Origin: DATJLY01 sp035604195
GTDB lineage: Bacteria; Pseudomonadota; Alphaproteobacteria; ATCC43930; CGMCC-115725
Direction: 5' to 3'
Length of the DNA: 60,052 nt
Assembly (NCBI GenBank): GCA_035604195.1
Contig: DATNIY010000126.1
Location: 1-60,052 of the forward strand
Position numbers and translations under genes: made by a program
Notes under the pieces: generated by a model
Told to the model about the DNA's origin: nothing
What the model saw: only the letters and a program-made list of their open reading frames with translations
The model's database searches: none
In this document: positions 9,203 through 17,195 of the stretch, in pieces
Layout: every line of letters begins with the position of its first letter
Numbering within the stretch: position 1 is the stretch's first letter

Positions 9203-10461
9203 TGTCGAGCGCCGCGAAATCCCCGCGCTTTCACGCTAATCCCTCGGCGAGCCTTGACCCCCGCCGCAACAAGCGCGACTTCCCGGTGTTCGAGCGCAAT
9301 CCGGGATTGGTTTTCCTCGACAGCGCCGCGAGCGCGCAAAAGCCGGCGGCGGTGATCGACACGGTCGCGGAATACTACCGGACCGACTACGCCAACGTGC
9401 ATCGCGGCGTCTATCGGCTGAGCGCGCGCTCGACCGACCTGTTCGAGCAGGCGCGCGCCAAGGTCCAGCGCTTCCTCAACGCGGCCGACGAGCGCGAGAT
9501 CATCTTCGTGCGCGGCGCGACCGAGGGGATCAATCTCGTCGCCAACAGCTGGGGCGCGAAGAACCTCGGGCCGGGCGATGAGGTGCTGCTGACCGAGCTC
9601 GAGCATCACGCCAACATCGTGCCGTGGCAGCTCTTGCGCGAGCGCACCGGGCTCAAGCTCGTGCCGGCGCCGATCGATGCCACCGGCGGACTCGACATGG
9701 CCGCGTTCGAGCGCCTGCTTGGTCCGCGCACCAAGCTCGTCGCGGTGACGCAGCTCGCCAATGCGACGGGCGCGCTGGTGCCGGTCGAGGCGATCGCGCG
9801 CCTGGCCCATGCCCGCGGCGTGCCGGTGCTGGTCGATGGCTGTCAGGCGGCGCCGCGCATCCCCGTCGATGTCCAGGCGATGGGCTGCGATTTCTATGTC
9901 TTTTCCGGCCACAAGATGTACGGGCCGACCGGCATCGGCGTGCTGTGGGGCCGCAAGGCGCTGCTCGACGACATGCCGCCCTGGCAGGGCGGCGGCGACA
10001 TGATCCTGTCCGTCAGCTTCGAGAAGACGATCTTCCAGGAGCCGCCGCATCGCTTCGAGGCCGGCACGCCCGACATCTCCGGCGCCATCGGGCTCGCCTG
10101 CGCGCTCGACTACATCGAGAGCTTGGGGCGCGAGGCGATCGCCGAGCACGAGGCGGCGCTCACCGGCTATGGCGTCGATCGCCTCGGCCGCATGCCCGGC
10201 GTGCGGCTGGTCGGTGCAGGGCAGCGGCGGCTGGGCATCCTGTCCTTCGAGATCGAGGGCATCCACCCGCACGATGTCGCGACCGTGCTGGATCAGCATA
10301 ACGTCGCGGTGCGCGCCGGCCACCATTGCGCGCAGCCGCTCTTGGACAAGCTCGACCTGCCGGCGACGACGCGCGCCTCGCTCGGCGTCTATAACGACGA
10401 GAGCGACATCGACGCGCTCGCCGCCGCGATCGAGGCGGCGCAGGCGATGTTCAGCCGATGA
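9202..10461 (+). CDS. sufS: SufS, cysteine desulfurase
   Basis: This 419-residue PLP enzyme removes sulfur from L-cysteine as a persulfide for cluster assembly. The PLP lysine is Lys238 in YVFSGHKMYGP. The persulfide cysteine is Cys376 in VRAGHHCAQPLLDKL, the class II arrangement. LTELEHHANIVPWQ and FEAGTPDISGAIGLA are also characteristic. The start is the ATG overlapping the sufD stop. The adjacent gene encodes a SufU-type partner rather than SufE, so SufU is the probable sulfur acceptor or activator. Confidence 0.97.
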   Translation: MSSAAKSPRFHANPSASLDPRRNKRDFPVFERNPGLVFLDSAASAQKPAAVIDTVAEYYRTDYANVHRGVYRLSARSTDLFEQARAKVQRFLNAADEREIIFVRGATEGINLVANSWGAKNLGPGDEVLLTELEHHANIVPWQLLRERTGLKLVPAPIDATGGLDMAAFERLLGPRTKLVAVTQLANATGALVPVEAIARLAHARGVPVLVDGCQAAPRIPVDVQAMGCDFYVFSGHKMYGPTGIGVLWGRKALLDDMPPWQGGGDMILSVSFEKTIFQEPPHRFEAGTPDISGAIGLACALDYIESLGREAIAEHEAALTGYGVDRLGRMPGVRLVGAGQRRLGILSFEIEGIHPHDVATVLDQHNVAVRAGHHCAQPLLDKLDLPATTRASLGVYNDESDIDALAAAIEAAQAMFSR

Positions 10462-10465
10462 TGCC

Positions 10466-10936
10466 ATGACCATCGATTTTCGCGAACTCTATCAGGACAT
10501 CATTCTCGACCACGGGCGTCGGCCGCGGAATTTTCGCGCGCTCGCCCATCCGAGCCACCTCGCGCACGGCCACAACCCGCTTTGCGGCGATCGCGTGACG
10601 GTCTATCTCGAACTCGAGGGCGACCGCATCAAGGATGTGAGCTTCGAGGGGCGCGGCTGCGCCATCTCGACGGCGTCGGCGTCGCTCATGACCGAGGTGC
10701 TCAAGGGCAAGACGCTGGCCGAGGCGGACGCGCTCTTCCGCGGCTTTCATGCCAGCGTCACCGGCGGCGAGACGCCGGCGATGCCGCCCGAGCTCGAAGA
10801 CGATATGGACCGCCTCCTGCCCTTGGCCGGCGTCAAGAGCTATCCCGCGCGGGTCAAATGCGCGACGCTCGCCTGGTGGGCCTTCGATGCGGCACTGAAG
10901 AGCGGCGCCACCGGCGCCACGGTCAAGACCGAGTGA
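10466..10936 (+). CDS. sufU: SufU, Fe-S scaffold / sulfur-transfer protein
   Basis: The 156-residue NifU/IscU-like protein carries the SufU residues: Cys40 and Asp42 in NPLCGDRV, Cys65 in EGRGCAISTASAS and a third Cys in ARVKCATLAW. In characterised systems this zinc-binding protein accepts sulfur from SufS. The true start is the ATG at 10466 (MTIDFRELYQDIILDHGR), 4 nt after sufS. Its stop overlaps the sufT ATG. Confidence 0.94.
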   Translation: MTIDFRELYQDIILDHGRRPRNFRALAHPSHLAHGHNPLCGDRVTVYLELEGDRIKDVSFEGRGCAISTASASLMTEVLKGKTLAEADALFRGFHASVTGGETPAMPPELEDDMDRLLPLAGVKSYPARVKCATLAWWAFDAALKSGATGATVKTE

Positions 10937-11331
10937 TGGCAATGCACTATGACAATCCCTTCGACTTCCACGCGAACGAGTTGAGCGGGTCGGACGATGT
11001 CGAGCGGCCCGAGCCCGACGCCGGCGATCCCGCGCTCATGGAACGAGTGGTCGAGGCGCTCAAGACGGTGCGCGACCCCGAGATTCCCGTGAACCTGGTC
11101 GATCTCGGCCTCATCTACGAGCTCATCGTCAACCGCGACGGCACCGTCTACGTCGAGATGACTCTGACCACGCCGGCCTGCCCGGTCGCGGGCGAGCTGC
11201 CCAGCCAGGTGCAGGAGGCGGTCGCTGCCGTCGAAGGCGTGCGCGATGTGCGCGTCAAGCTGGTCTGGACCCCGCCTTGGGATCGCGACCGCATGAGCGA
11301 CGAAGTAAAGCTCGAGCTCGGCCTGCTCTGA
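10936..11331 (+). CDS. sufT: SufT, MIP18/DUF59-family Fe-S maturation protein
   Basis: The 131-residue protein has an acidic N-terminus and a DUF59 domain (VVEALKTVRDPEIPVNLVDLG, VEMTLTTPACPVAGELP, VRVKLVWTPPWDRDRMSDE). SUF-linked members of this family help deliver Fe-S clusters to target proteins. The single Cys sits in the usual ACPVA position. It is the last gene of the rrf2-sufBCDSUT operon. Its start overlaps the sufU stop, and a pair of hairpins follows the stop codon by 2 nt. Confidence 0.92.
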   Translation: MAMHYDNPFDFHANELSGSDDVERPEPDAGDPALMERVVEALKTVRDPEIPVNLVDLGLIYELIVNRDGTVYVEMTLTTPACPVAGELPSQVQEAVAAVEGVRDVRVKLVWTPPWDRDRMSDEVKLELGLL

Positions 11332-11333
11332 CC

Positions 11334-11364
11334 TCCGGCTTGCGCCGGACTCACGGAAACGTGA
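11334..11364 (+). terminator. Two tandem stem-loops just after sufT
   Basis: TCCGGC-TTGC-GCCGGA (11334-11349) is followed one nucleotide later by TCACG-GAAA-CGTGA (11351-11364), the second closed by a GNRA-type loop. There is no U-tract, so this is not a textbook intrinsic terminator. It could define or protect the 3' end of the SUF mRNA, or form part of the 5' region of the cytochrome gene. Confidence 0.35.
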
Positions 11365-11432
11365 AACTCAGCCCGGAGACCCGCGCCTATGATCGGCGCC
11401 GGCCGGAGCGGCTTGCGCGACACGAGAGGCGA

Positions 11433-11921
11433 ATGAAGGACATGCGGCAAACGGCAAGATGGGGTGCGGTTTGCGCCGTCGCGGCGGCGGTCATGGCAGG
11501 CGCTGTCGTTGCCGTCGCCCAGGATAAATTGGCGGCGATCAAGGAGCGCCAGGATTTGATGGAGCGCCAGGAGAAGGACGTCAAAGCCATCTCCGAGTAC
11601 GGAAAGGGCACAAGCGACCAGGCGACCGCGATCGAAAAACTCAACGACCTCCTTGCCATCGCGCCGACCATTCCCGATCATTTCGTGCCGGGGACGAGCG
11701 ACGCGGATTTCCCGGACAAGACCCACGCCAAGGCCGAGGCGTGGGAAGATCTCGGCAAGCTCAAGACGATCGCCCTCCATCTCAGGCAGGACGAAGAGGG
11801 ACTGCTCGCAACCGTCAAGAGCGGTGACCAGCAAAAGGTCGGCCCGCAACTGATCGCCCTGTATCGCGACAATTGCACGGTTTGCCACACGCAGTTCCGG
11901 TCTCCCTATAAGGACGAATAG
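11433..11921 (+). CDS. Cytochrome c' family protein
   Basis: The 162-residue periplasmic protein has a signal peptide (WGAVCAVAAAVMAGAVVAVA). A helical body follows with ISEYGKGTSDQATAIEKLNDL and LPDHFVPGTS-like segments, and one heme motif, CTVCHTQF, close to the C-terminus as in cytochromes c'. Such proteins bind NO or serve as high-spin heme carriers. The ATG at 11433 follows GAGAGGCGA. The diheme cytochrome gene starts 4 nt downstream, so they form a pair. The redox partner is unknown. Confidence 0.85.
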   Translation: MKDMRQTARWGAVCAVAAAVMAGAVVAVAQDKLAAIKERQDLMERQEKDVKAISEYGKGTSDQATAIEKLNDLLAIAPTIPDHFVPGTSDADFPDKTHAKAEAWEDLGKLKTIALHLRQDEEGLLATVKSGDQQKVGPQLIALYRDNCTVCHTQFRSPYKDE

Positions 11922-11925
11922 AAGG

Positions 11926-12810
11926 ATGCGCAGGGCCGCGCCGGCGCGCCACGCTGCCGCGGCGGCGCTGATCCTCGCCTTCGCTTTGGCGCAGGCTGCC
12001 CGCGCCGATGAGGCGGCGGTCGAACGCGGCGCTTATATTTTTGCCGCCGCAGGTTGCGTTTCCTGCCATACCGACGTGAAGCACCACGGCACGCCGCTGG
12101 CCGGCGGCCGCCCGCTTAGCACGCCCTTCGGCACATTCTACAGCCCGAACATCACGGCTGATCGCCAGCACGGCATCGGCGGCTGGAGCCTCGCCGACTT
12201 CAAGCGCGCGCTCCGCGACGGCAAGGACGACGACGGCGATTTCCTCTTTCCCGTCTTTCCCTATCCTTCCTACACCGGGATGACCGATCAGGACATCGCC
12301 GATCTCTACGCCTATCTGATGACGCAACCGCCGTCGGCGCAGGCCGACAAGCCGCATGAGGTCAAGTTTCCCTTCGGCTTCCGGCCGCTCCAGCGGTTCT
12401 GGCGGTATCTCTTCTTCAACGAGGGCCCGCTCGCGGCGGTGCCCGATCAAAGCGCGGAGTGGAACCGCGGCCGCTATCTCGTCGAGGCGGTGGCGCATTG
12501 CGAGGAATGCCACACGCCCCGCAACTTTTTGGGCGCGCTCGACCGCAGCCGCGCCTTTGCCGGCAATCCGCAAGGGCCGGACGGGCAGAAGGCGCCCAAC
12601 ATCACCCCGGATCCCGCGACCGGCATCGGCAAGTGGAGCATCGATGACATCACCACCGTGCTCGCGAGCGGCATGACGCCGGATTTCGATTCGGTCGGCG
12701 GCGGGATGGGCGAGGTGGTGGCCGGCACCGAAAAGCTCACCGACACGGATCGTCATGCCATCGCGGTCTATGTGAAATCATTGCCGCCGCTGCGCGCGAC
12801 CGGGAAATAG
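11926..12810 (+). CDS. Diheme c-type cytochrome
   Basis: The 294-residue exported protein has a signal peptide ending in AQAARA. It has two heme motifs: CVSCH at 44-48 and CEECH at 192-196. Methionine ligands are likely in segments such as YTGMTDQDIADLYAYL. The layout matches cytochrome subunits of membrane dehydrogenases (AdhB/gluconate dehydrogenase type) but with two rather than three hemes. NITADRQHGIGGWS and NITPDPATGIGKWS are the duplicated repeats after each heme. No dehydrogenase subunit lies next to it, so its partner is unknown. Confidence 0.88.
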   Translation: MRRAAPARHAAAAALILAFALAQAARADEAAVERGAYIFAAAGCVSCHTDVKHHGTPLAGGRPLSTPFGTFYSPNITADRQHGIGGWSLADFKRALRDGKDDDGDFLFPVFPYPSYTGMTDQDIADLYAYLMTQPPSAQADKPHEVKFPFGFRPLQRFWRYLFFNEGPLAAVPDQSAEWNRGRYLVEAVAHCEECHTPRNFLGALDRSRAFAGNPQGPDGQKAPNITPDPATGIGKWSIDDITTVLASGMTPDFDSVGGGMGEVVAGTEKLTDTDRHAIAVYVKSLPPLRATGK

Positions 12811-12879
12811 ATTGGCGCGTCATTGACCGAATTGAGCCGCCTCCTATGATGCCGCGCCACGGTTGAGGCGGAGGCGGGG

Positions 12880-13659
12880 ATGGATTTCGGCATCGCCGGC
12901 AAATCGGCGCTGGTCTGCGCGGCCAGCAAGGGGATCGGCAAAGGCTGCGCGCTGGCCTTGGCGCGGGAAGGCGTCGATCTCGTCATCGTCGCGCGCGGCC
13001 GCGACGCGCTCGAGGAGACCGCCGCGGAGATCCGTAATGCCGCCGGAATCAAGGTGATCGCAATCGCCGCCGACATCACCACGCCGCAGGGCCGCACCGC
13101 GGCGCTCGCCGCGATCCCCGTGCCGGACATTCTCGTGACCAATGCCGGCGGCCCGCCGCCCGGCGATTTCCGCGATTGGGACCGCGACATCTGGCTCAAG
13201 GCGCTCGACGGCAACATGCTGACGCCGATCGAGCTCATCAAGGCGACGATCGATAGCATGATCGCGCGCCGCTTCGGCCGCATCGTCAACATCACTTCGG
13301 GCGCGGTCAAGATGCCCCTCGATATTCTGGGGCTGTCGACCGCCGCGCGCTGCGGGCTGACCGGCTTCGTCTCGGGCCTGGCGCGCAAGGTCGCCGAGCA
13401 CAACGTCACCATCAACAATCTGCTGCCGGGCGCGATCGAGACCGCGCGCTTCCGCGCCAATCTCGAGGTCTGGGCGCGGAACAAGAATATCAGCATCGAT
13501 GAGAGCCGCGTCGAGCGCGTCGCGGCGATTCCGGCCCGGCGCGTCGGCACGACGGAGGAATTCGGCGCCGCCTGCGCCTTCCTGTGCAGCGTCCAGGCGG
13601 CCTATATCACCGCCCAGAATTGGCTCATCGACGGCGGCGCCTACCCCGGAACTTTCTGA
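12880..13659 (+). CDS. Short-chain dehydrogenase/reductase-family protein lacking the Tyr-Lys catalytic pair
   Basis: The 259-residue Rossmann-fold protein has a cofactor loop ASKGIGKG, NAGGPPPG and INNLLPGAIET, and ends in QNWLIDGGAYPGTF. The catalytic Ser140 is present (VNITSGAVK), but the positions of the usual Tyr-x3-Lys hold Ser153 and Arg157 (GLSTAARCGL). A known SDR subgroup shares this 'LS-GAR-GL' pattern. Dehydrogenase chemistry may therefore be altered or lost while NAD(P) binding is retained. It stands alone, and its 3' end overlaps the convergent hybrid kinase by 19 nt. Confidence 0.85.
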   Translation: MDFGIAGKSALVCAASKGIGKGCALALAREGVDLVIVARGRDALEETAAEIRNAAGIKVIAIAADITTPQGRTAALAAIPVPDILVTNAGGPPPGDFRDWDRDIWLKALDGNMLTPIELIKATIDSMIARRFGRIVNITSGAVKMPLDILGLSTAARCGLTGFVSGLARKVAEHNVTINNLLPGAIETARFRANLEVWARNKNISIDESRVERVAAIPARRVGTTEEFGAACAFLCSVQAAYITAQNWLIDGGAYPGTF

Positions 13660-14852
13660 GGACGGCCAGCCGCTTCCTCGGCGGCGTCGATCTTGGGGTC
13701 GAGGCGGACGACACCGCGGAGCGTGCGCTCCGGCGCGAAATGCAGGGTCACCGCGGTGCCGACCTGCTCTGCGCTGTCGATGGCGATGTGGCCGCCATGC
13801 AGCTCGATCATCGATTTGACCAGCGGCAGGCCGAGGCCCGTCCCGGCGAACTTGCGGCTGAGCGCGTTGTCGATTTGAACGAAGGGCTGCAGCGCCCGCG
13901 CCACGTCGGCGGGCGCCATCCCGATGCCGGTGTCCGCGACGCGGATGAACGCCGCGCCGGCCTCGTCGAGCCCGGCGATGGCGCTGACCCGGCCCCCCTT
14001 CGGCGTGAATTTGATGGCGTTGGAGAGCAGGTTGAGCAGCATCTGCTTGACCATCTGCTCGTCGGCCTGAAGCTGCGGCGGCTCGGGCGGCGTCTCGATC
14101 ACCAGCGTCAGACCGGCCGTCGCCGCGCGCTCGCCGACGAGCCGGGCGCAATAGCGCAGCACGGTGTCGAGATTGAGGTTGATCGCCTTGACCTCGCGGT
14201 GGCCGATCTCGATCTTCGAGAGATCGAGAATGTCGTTGATGATGGCGAGGAGGTGCACGCCGCTGACGTGAATGTCCCGGACATAGTCGACGTAGGCGGG
14301 ATGGCCGAGCGGGCCCATCGTCTGCATCTGCAGGATCTCGGAGAAGCCGATGACGGCATTCAAGGGCGTCCGGAGCTCGTGGCTCATATTGGCGAGGAAT
14401 TCGGTCTTGGCGCGGTTGGCCGCCTCGGCCTTCTCTTTGGCCTCGATGAGCTGGGCTTCGGTTCGCCGCCGCTCGATCGCGTAACGGATCGCCCGGCTGA
14501 TGAGGTGACCATCCCCTTGGCCCTTGACGAGATAGTCCTGCGCGCCGCCGTGGAGCGCATCGATCGCGGCCTGCTCGTCGGCAAGGCCGCTCAGGACGAT
14601 GAGCGGGATGTTGGGATGGCTGTGGCGCAGCCGCGTCACCGTATCGAGGCCGCTGGCGTCGGGCAGCGACAAATCGACAAGCGCGATGTCGAACCGCTCT
14701 TCCGCAAGACGCGCCATGCCGTCGGCGAGCCGCGCGACGTCAACGAGCTCGAAGGCGATTTTTCCGGCCTCGGCCAGCAGCGCCCGGGTCAGCCGCGCAT
14801 CGGCCGGATTGTCTTCGACGAGCAGTATGCGAATTGGCTGGTCCGGTTGCAT
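13641..14852 (-). CDS. Receiver-histidine kinase hybrid
   Basis: The 403-residue soluble protein has an N-terminal receiver (ILLVEDNPADARLTRALL, Asp in IALVDLSLPDASG, Lys in DYLVKG). A short coiled coil (TEAQLIEAKEKAEAANRAK) leads to HisKA (FLANMSHELRTPLNAVIGFSE) and an HATPase domain (NLLSNAIKFTPKGG, DTGIGMAP, GTGLGLPLVKSMIELHGG). There is no membrane span or DNA-binding domain. It is the third gene of a set with a PAS kinase and a single-domain regulator, 28 nt after the latter. An input receiver followed by a kinase suggests it relays the upstream signal. Confidence 0.9.
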   Translation of the reverse strand: MQPDQPIRILLVEDNPADARLTRALLAEAGKIAFELVDVARLADGMARLAEERFDIALVDLSLPDASGLDTVTRLRHSHPNIPLIVLSGLADEQAAIDALHGGAQDYLVKGQGDGHLISRAIRYAIERRRTEAQLIEAKEKAEAANRAKTEFLANMSHELRTPLNAVIGFSEILQMQTMGPLGHPAYVDYVRDIHVSGVHLLAIINDILDLSKIEIGHREVKAINLNLDTVLRYCARLVGERAATAGLTLVIETPPEPPQLQADEQMVKQMLLNLLSNAIKFTPKGGRVSAIAGLDEAGAAFIRVADTGIGMAPADVARALQPFVQIDNALSRKFAGTGLGLPLVKSMIELHGGHIAIDSAEQVGTAVTLHFAPERTLRGVVRLDPKIDAAEEAAGRPQKVPG

Positions 14853-14880
14853 GGGCTTTTCCGCCCCATCCCCTTGGGCG

Positions 14881-15345
14881 TCAGGCGGTCAGGGGCGACT
14901 TATGCGTCGGCAAGGTGACGATGGCGAGCCAGAACTCCTCGATGCCGCGGACGATCGTGATGAACTTCTCGAGGTCGACCGGCTTGGTGATGTAGCAATT
15001 GGCGTGGAGCTGATAGCTGCGCAGAATGTCCTGCTCGGCCTCGGAGGTCGTCAGCACCACCACCGGAATGAGGCAGAGCTTCGGATCCTGCTTCAATTCC
15101 CGGAGCACCTGGCGGCCGTCCTTCTTCGGCAGGTTCAGATCGAGCAGGACGATGTCGGGCGTCGGTGCCGCGGCATAGACGCCTTCGCGGCGCAGGAAGG
15201 CCAAGGCCTCGATGCCGTCGCGCGCGTGATGAAGGTTGTTGCGGATCTTGCCTTCGCGGAAGGCCTCGCGGGTGAGCCGCGCGTCGCCGGGATTGTCCTC
15301 GACGAGCAGGATCTCGATCGCGCGCACCTCGGGAAAGTCGGTCAT
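14881..15345 (-). CDS. Single-domain response regulator (Rcp1-like)
   Basis: The 154-residue protein is a receiver alone: ILLVEDNPGDARLTREAF, phospho-acceptor Asp in DIVLLDLNLPKKDG, VVVLTTSEAEQDI and Lys in CYITKPVDLEKF. This form pairs with phytochrome-like kinases (Cph1/Rcp1) and has no output domain, so it passes phosphate or acts by protein binding. Its ATG overlaps the stop of the PAS kinase gene by ATGA. Coupled translation marks that kinase as its partner. Confidence 0.92.
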   Translation of the reverse strand: MTDFPEVRAIEILLVEDNPGDARLTREAFREGKIRNNLHHARDGIEALAFLRREGVYAAAPTPDIVLLDLNLPKKDGRQVLRELKQDPKLCLIPVVVLTTSEAEQDILRSYQLHANCYITKPVDLEKFITIVRGIEEFWLAIVTLPTHKSPLTA

Positions 15346-16916
15346 GGCTGCGGCTCGTTCGGTGATGCGGGAAGGGTGAAGTGAAATCGGCTGCCGCTGT
15401 TCGGCGTCGATTCCAGCCAGATGCGTCCGCCGTGGAACTCGACGACCTTGCGCGCGACGGCAAGGCCGATGCCGGTGCCGGGATATTTGTCGCGCTCGTG
15501 CAGGCGCTGGAAGATGAGGAAGACGCGCTCGGTGTAATCGGCCTCGATGCCGATGCCGTTGTCGGCGACAGTGAAATGCCAGAAATTTCCGTCGGCGGCG
15601 TGGGCGCTGATGCGGATGGCGGGCGGCTCATCGCGGCGGAATTTGATGGCGTTGCCGATGAGGTTCTGGAACAGCTGCAGCAGCAGCGTGCGGTCGCCGG
15701 TGATCCGCGGCAAGGCGTCGCTGTCGATCCGGGCGTGGCTTTCCTCGACGGCGCGCTGCAGATTGGCGAGCGCCAAGCGGACCAGCTCGTTCGCGTCGAG
15801 CGGCTGGAACGCATCGCCGCGCCGGCCGACCCGCGAGTAGCTCAGAAGATCGTTGATGAGGCGCTGCATCCGGCTCGCGCCTTCGACGGCAAAGCCGATG
15901 AACTCGTCGGCTTCGGCGTCGAGCTTGTCCTTGTAGCGGCGCTGCAGCAGCTGGCAGTAGCTCGCGACCATGCGCAGCGGCTCCTGCAAATCGTGCGAGG
16001 CGACATAGGCGAATTGCTCGAGCTCGGCGTTGGAGCGCTCGAGCTCCTTGGCGTATTCCGCGACCTCGCGCGCCTTTTCGGCGAGCGCGCGCTCGCGCTC
16101 CTTGAGCTCGGTGACGTCGAGGCGAATGCCGATGGTGCCGCCGTCGGAGGTGCGGCGCTCGGTGATCTGGACCCAGCGTCCGTCGTCGGTCGCGCGCAGG
16201 ATGTTCATATTGGCGGCGCGATGGGCGCGCATGCGATTGTCGATCCACTCTTCGACATCGCTGCCGACCTCGCGCACCGAGCCGCTGGCGACATGGGCGC
16301 GCACCAGATCCTCGAAGCGCGTCCCCTTCACCAAAAGGTGCCCGACGCGCGGGAAATACTGCTTGGTGGCGCTGTTGCAGATGACGATCCGGTCGTCGGG
16401 ATCGAGCAGCAACAGGCTCGCCGGAATGCACTCGATCGCCTCGGCGAAGCGGCGATAGAGCGTCTCGGCCCGTGCCGCTGCGCCGATTTCCTCGGTGATG
16501 TCGCTGGCCACGCCGCGATAGCCACGGCAGACGCCGGCCGGATCGAAGAGCGGCTTGCCGCTGGCGCGGACATGGCGCAGGCCGCGCGGCGTGTTGACGC
16601 GGAAGATGAGATCGCGGAATTGCCGGTGCGACCGCATCTCGCCGAGATGCTGCTGCAACTTTGCATCCTCGCGGTCGTTCGCCAGCTCCTCGAGGCTGCG
16701 GCCGATGAGATCGGCGGCGGAAATGCCCAAGGTTTCCTCGAGCCGGCCGGCGACGCAGGTGAAGCGCAAGCCGGCATCGGTCTCCCAGATCCAGTCCAGG
16801 GAGACCTCGAGCAGATCGCGAAGTTGGCGCTGGGCGTCGGCAAGCGCGCCCTCGAGTTCGCGCAAACGCGCGCGCGACGCGTCGTGGCCGGACCGCTCGA
16901 GCTCCACTCCATCCAT
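15342..16916 (-). CDS. Double-PAS sensor histidine kinase (Cph1-type kinase core)
   Basis: The 524-residue soluble kinase starts with a coiled coil. PAS1 spans about residues 30-145 (LDWIWETDAGLRFTCVAG, YRGVASDITEE) and PAS2 about 150-270 (IPASLLLLDPDDRIVICN, TIGIRLDVTELKERERAL). A linker coiled coil leads to HisKA with the phytochrome-kinase H-box YVASHDLQEPLRMV, then an HATPase domain (NLIGNAIKFRRDEPP, DNGIGI, GTGIGLAVARKVVEFHGG). No membrane span is seen, so the signal is cytoplasmic; PAS cofactors cannot be predicted. It heads the operon with the Rcp1-like regulator and the hybrid kinase. Confidence 0.9.
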   Translation of the reverse strand: MDGVELERSGHDASRARLRELEGALADAQRQLRDLLEVSLDWIWETDAGLRFTCVAGRLEETLGISAADLIGRSLEELANDREDAKLQQHLGEMRSHRQFRDLIFRVNTPRGLRHVRASGKPLFDPAGVCRGYRGVASDITEEIGAAARAETLYRRFAEAIECIPASLLLLDPDDRIVICNSATKQYFPRVGHLLVKGTRFEDLVRAHVASGSVREVGSDVEEWIDNRMRAHRAANMNILRATDDGRWVQITERRTSDGGTIGIRLDVTELKERERALAEKAREVAEYAKELERSNAELEQFAYVASHDLQEPLRMVASYCQLLQRRYKDKLDAEADEFIGFAVEGASRMQRLINDLLSYSRVGRRGDAFQPLDANELVRLALANLQRAVEESHARIDSDALPRITGDRTLLLQLFQNLIGNAIKFRRDEPPAIRISAHAADGNFWHFTVADNGIGIEADYTERVFLIFQRLHERDKYPGTGIGLAVARKVVEFHGGRIWLESTPNSGSRFHFTLPASPNEPQP

Positions 16917-16999
16917 AGGTGCAGCGCCGATGCCTGAACAGGGGCGCGAATGTTAACGAACCGCCGTTAATCCGGAGTAAACTCGGCATTTGCCGAAAC

Positions 17000-17014
17000 A
17001 AATTGCGGCAATTT
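17000..17014. promoter_or_regulatory. Perfect 15-bp palindrome in the kinase/phaZ divergent region
   Basis: AAATTGC-G-GCAATTT is a perfect inverted repeat. It overlaps a wider TTGCCG/CGGCAA pair (about 16990-17011). It lies 84 nt before the PAS-kinase start and about 180 nt before phaZ, just upstream of the candidate phaZ promoter. TTGC/GCAA half sites recall TGC-containing sites reported for the PHB regulator PhaR; this link is inferred. Confidence 0.4.
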
Positions 17015-17027
17015 TGGAGGTCGCCGC

Positions 17028-17056
17028 TTGACCCTGGTTAAGGCGCGATTTACATC
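17028..17056 (+). promoter_or_regulatory. Candidate promoter for phaZ
   Basis: TTGACC (17028-17033) and TACATC (17051-17056) are separated by 17 nt. The -35 is good and the -10 is weak. The leader to the phaZ ATG would be about 130 nt. This is seen by eye only. Confidence 0.3.
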
Positions 17057-17195
17057 AAATTCCCGGCATTTGGCGCCGCCCGGGCGCCTGCCTGCCGGCG
17101 GGCATCGCCCGTGACACCAGGGTGCCTTCGACTCCGAGCCTCCCGACTTCGCCGCTCGTCCATCGCCTCCAGCGCAAATCGAGGGACCGAATTCG

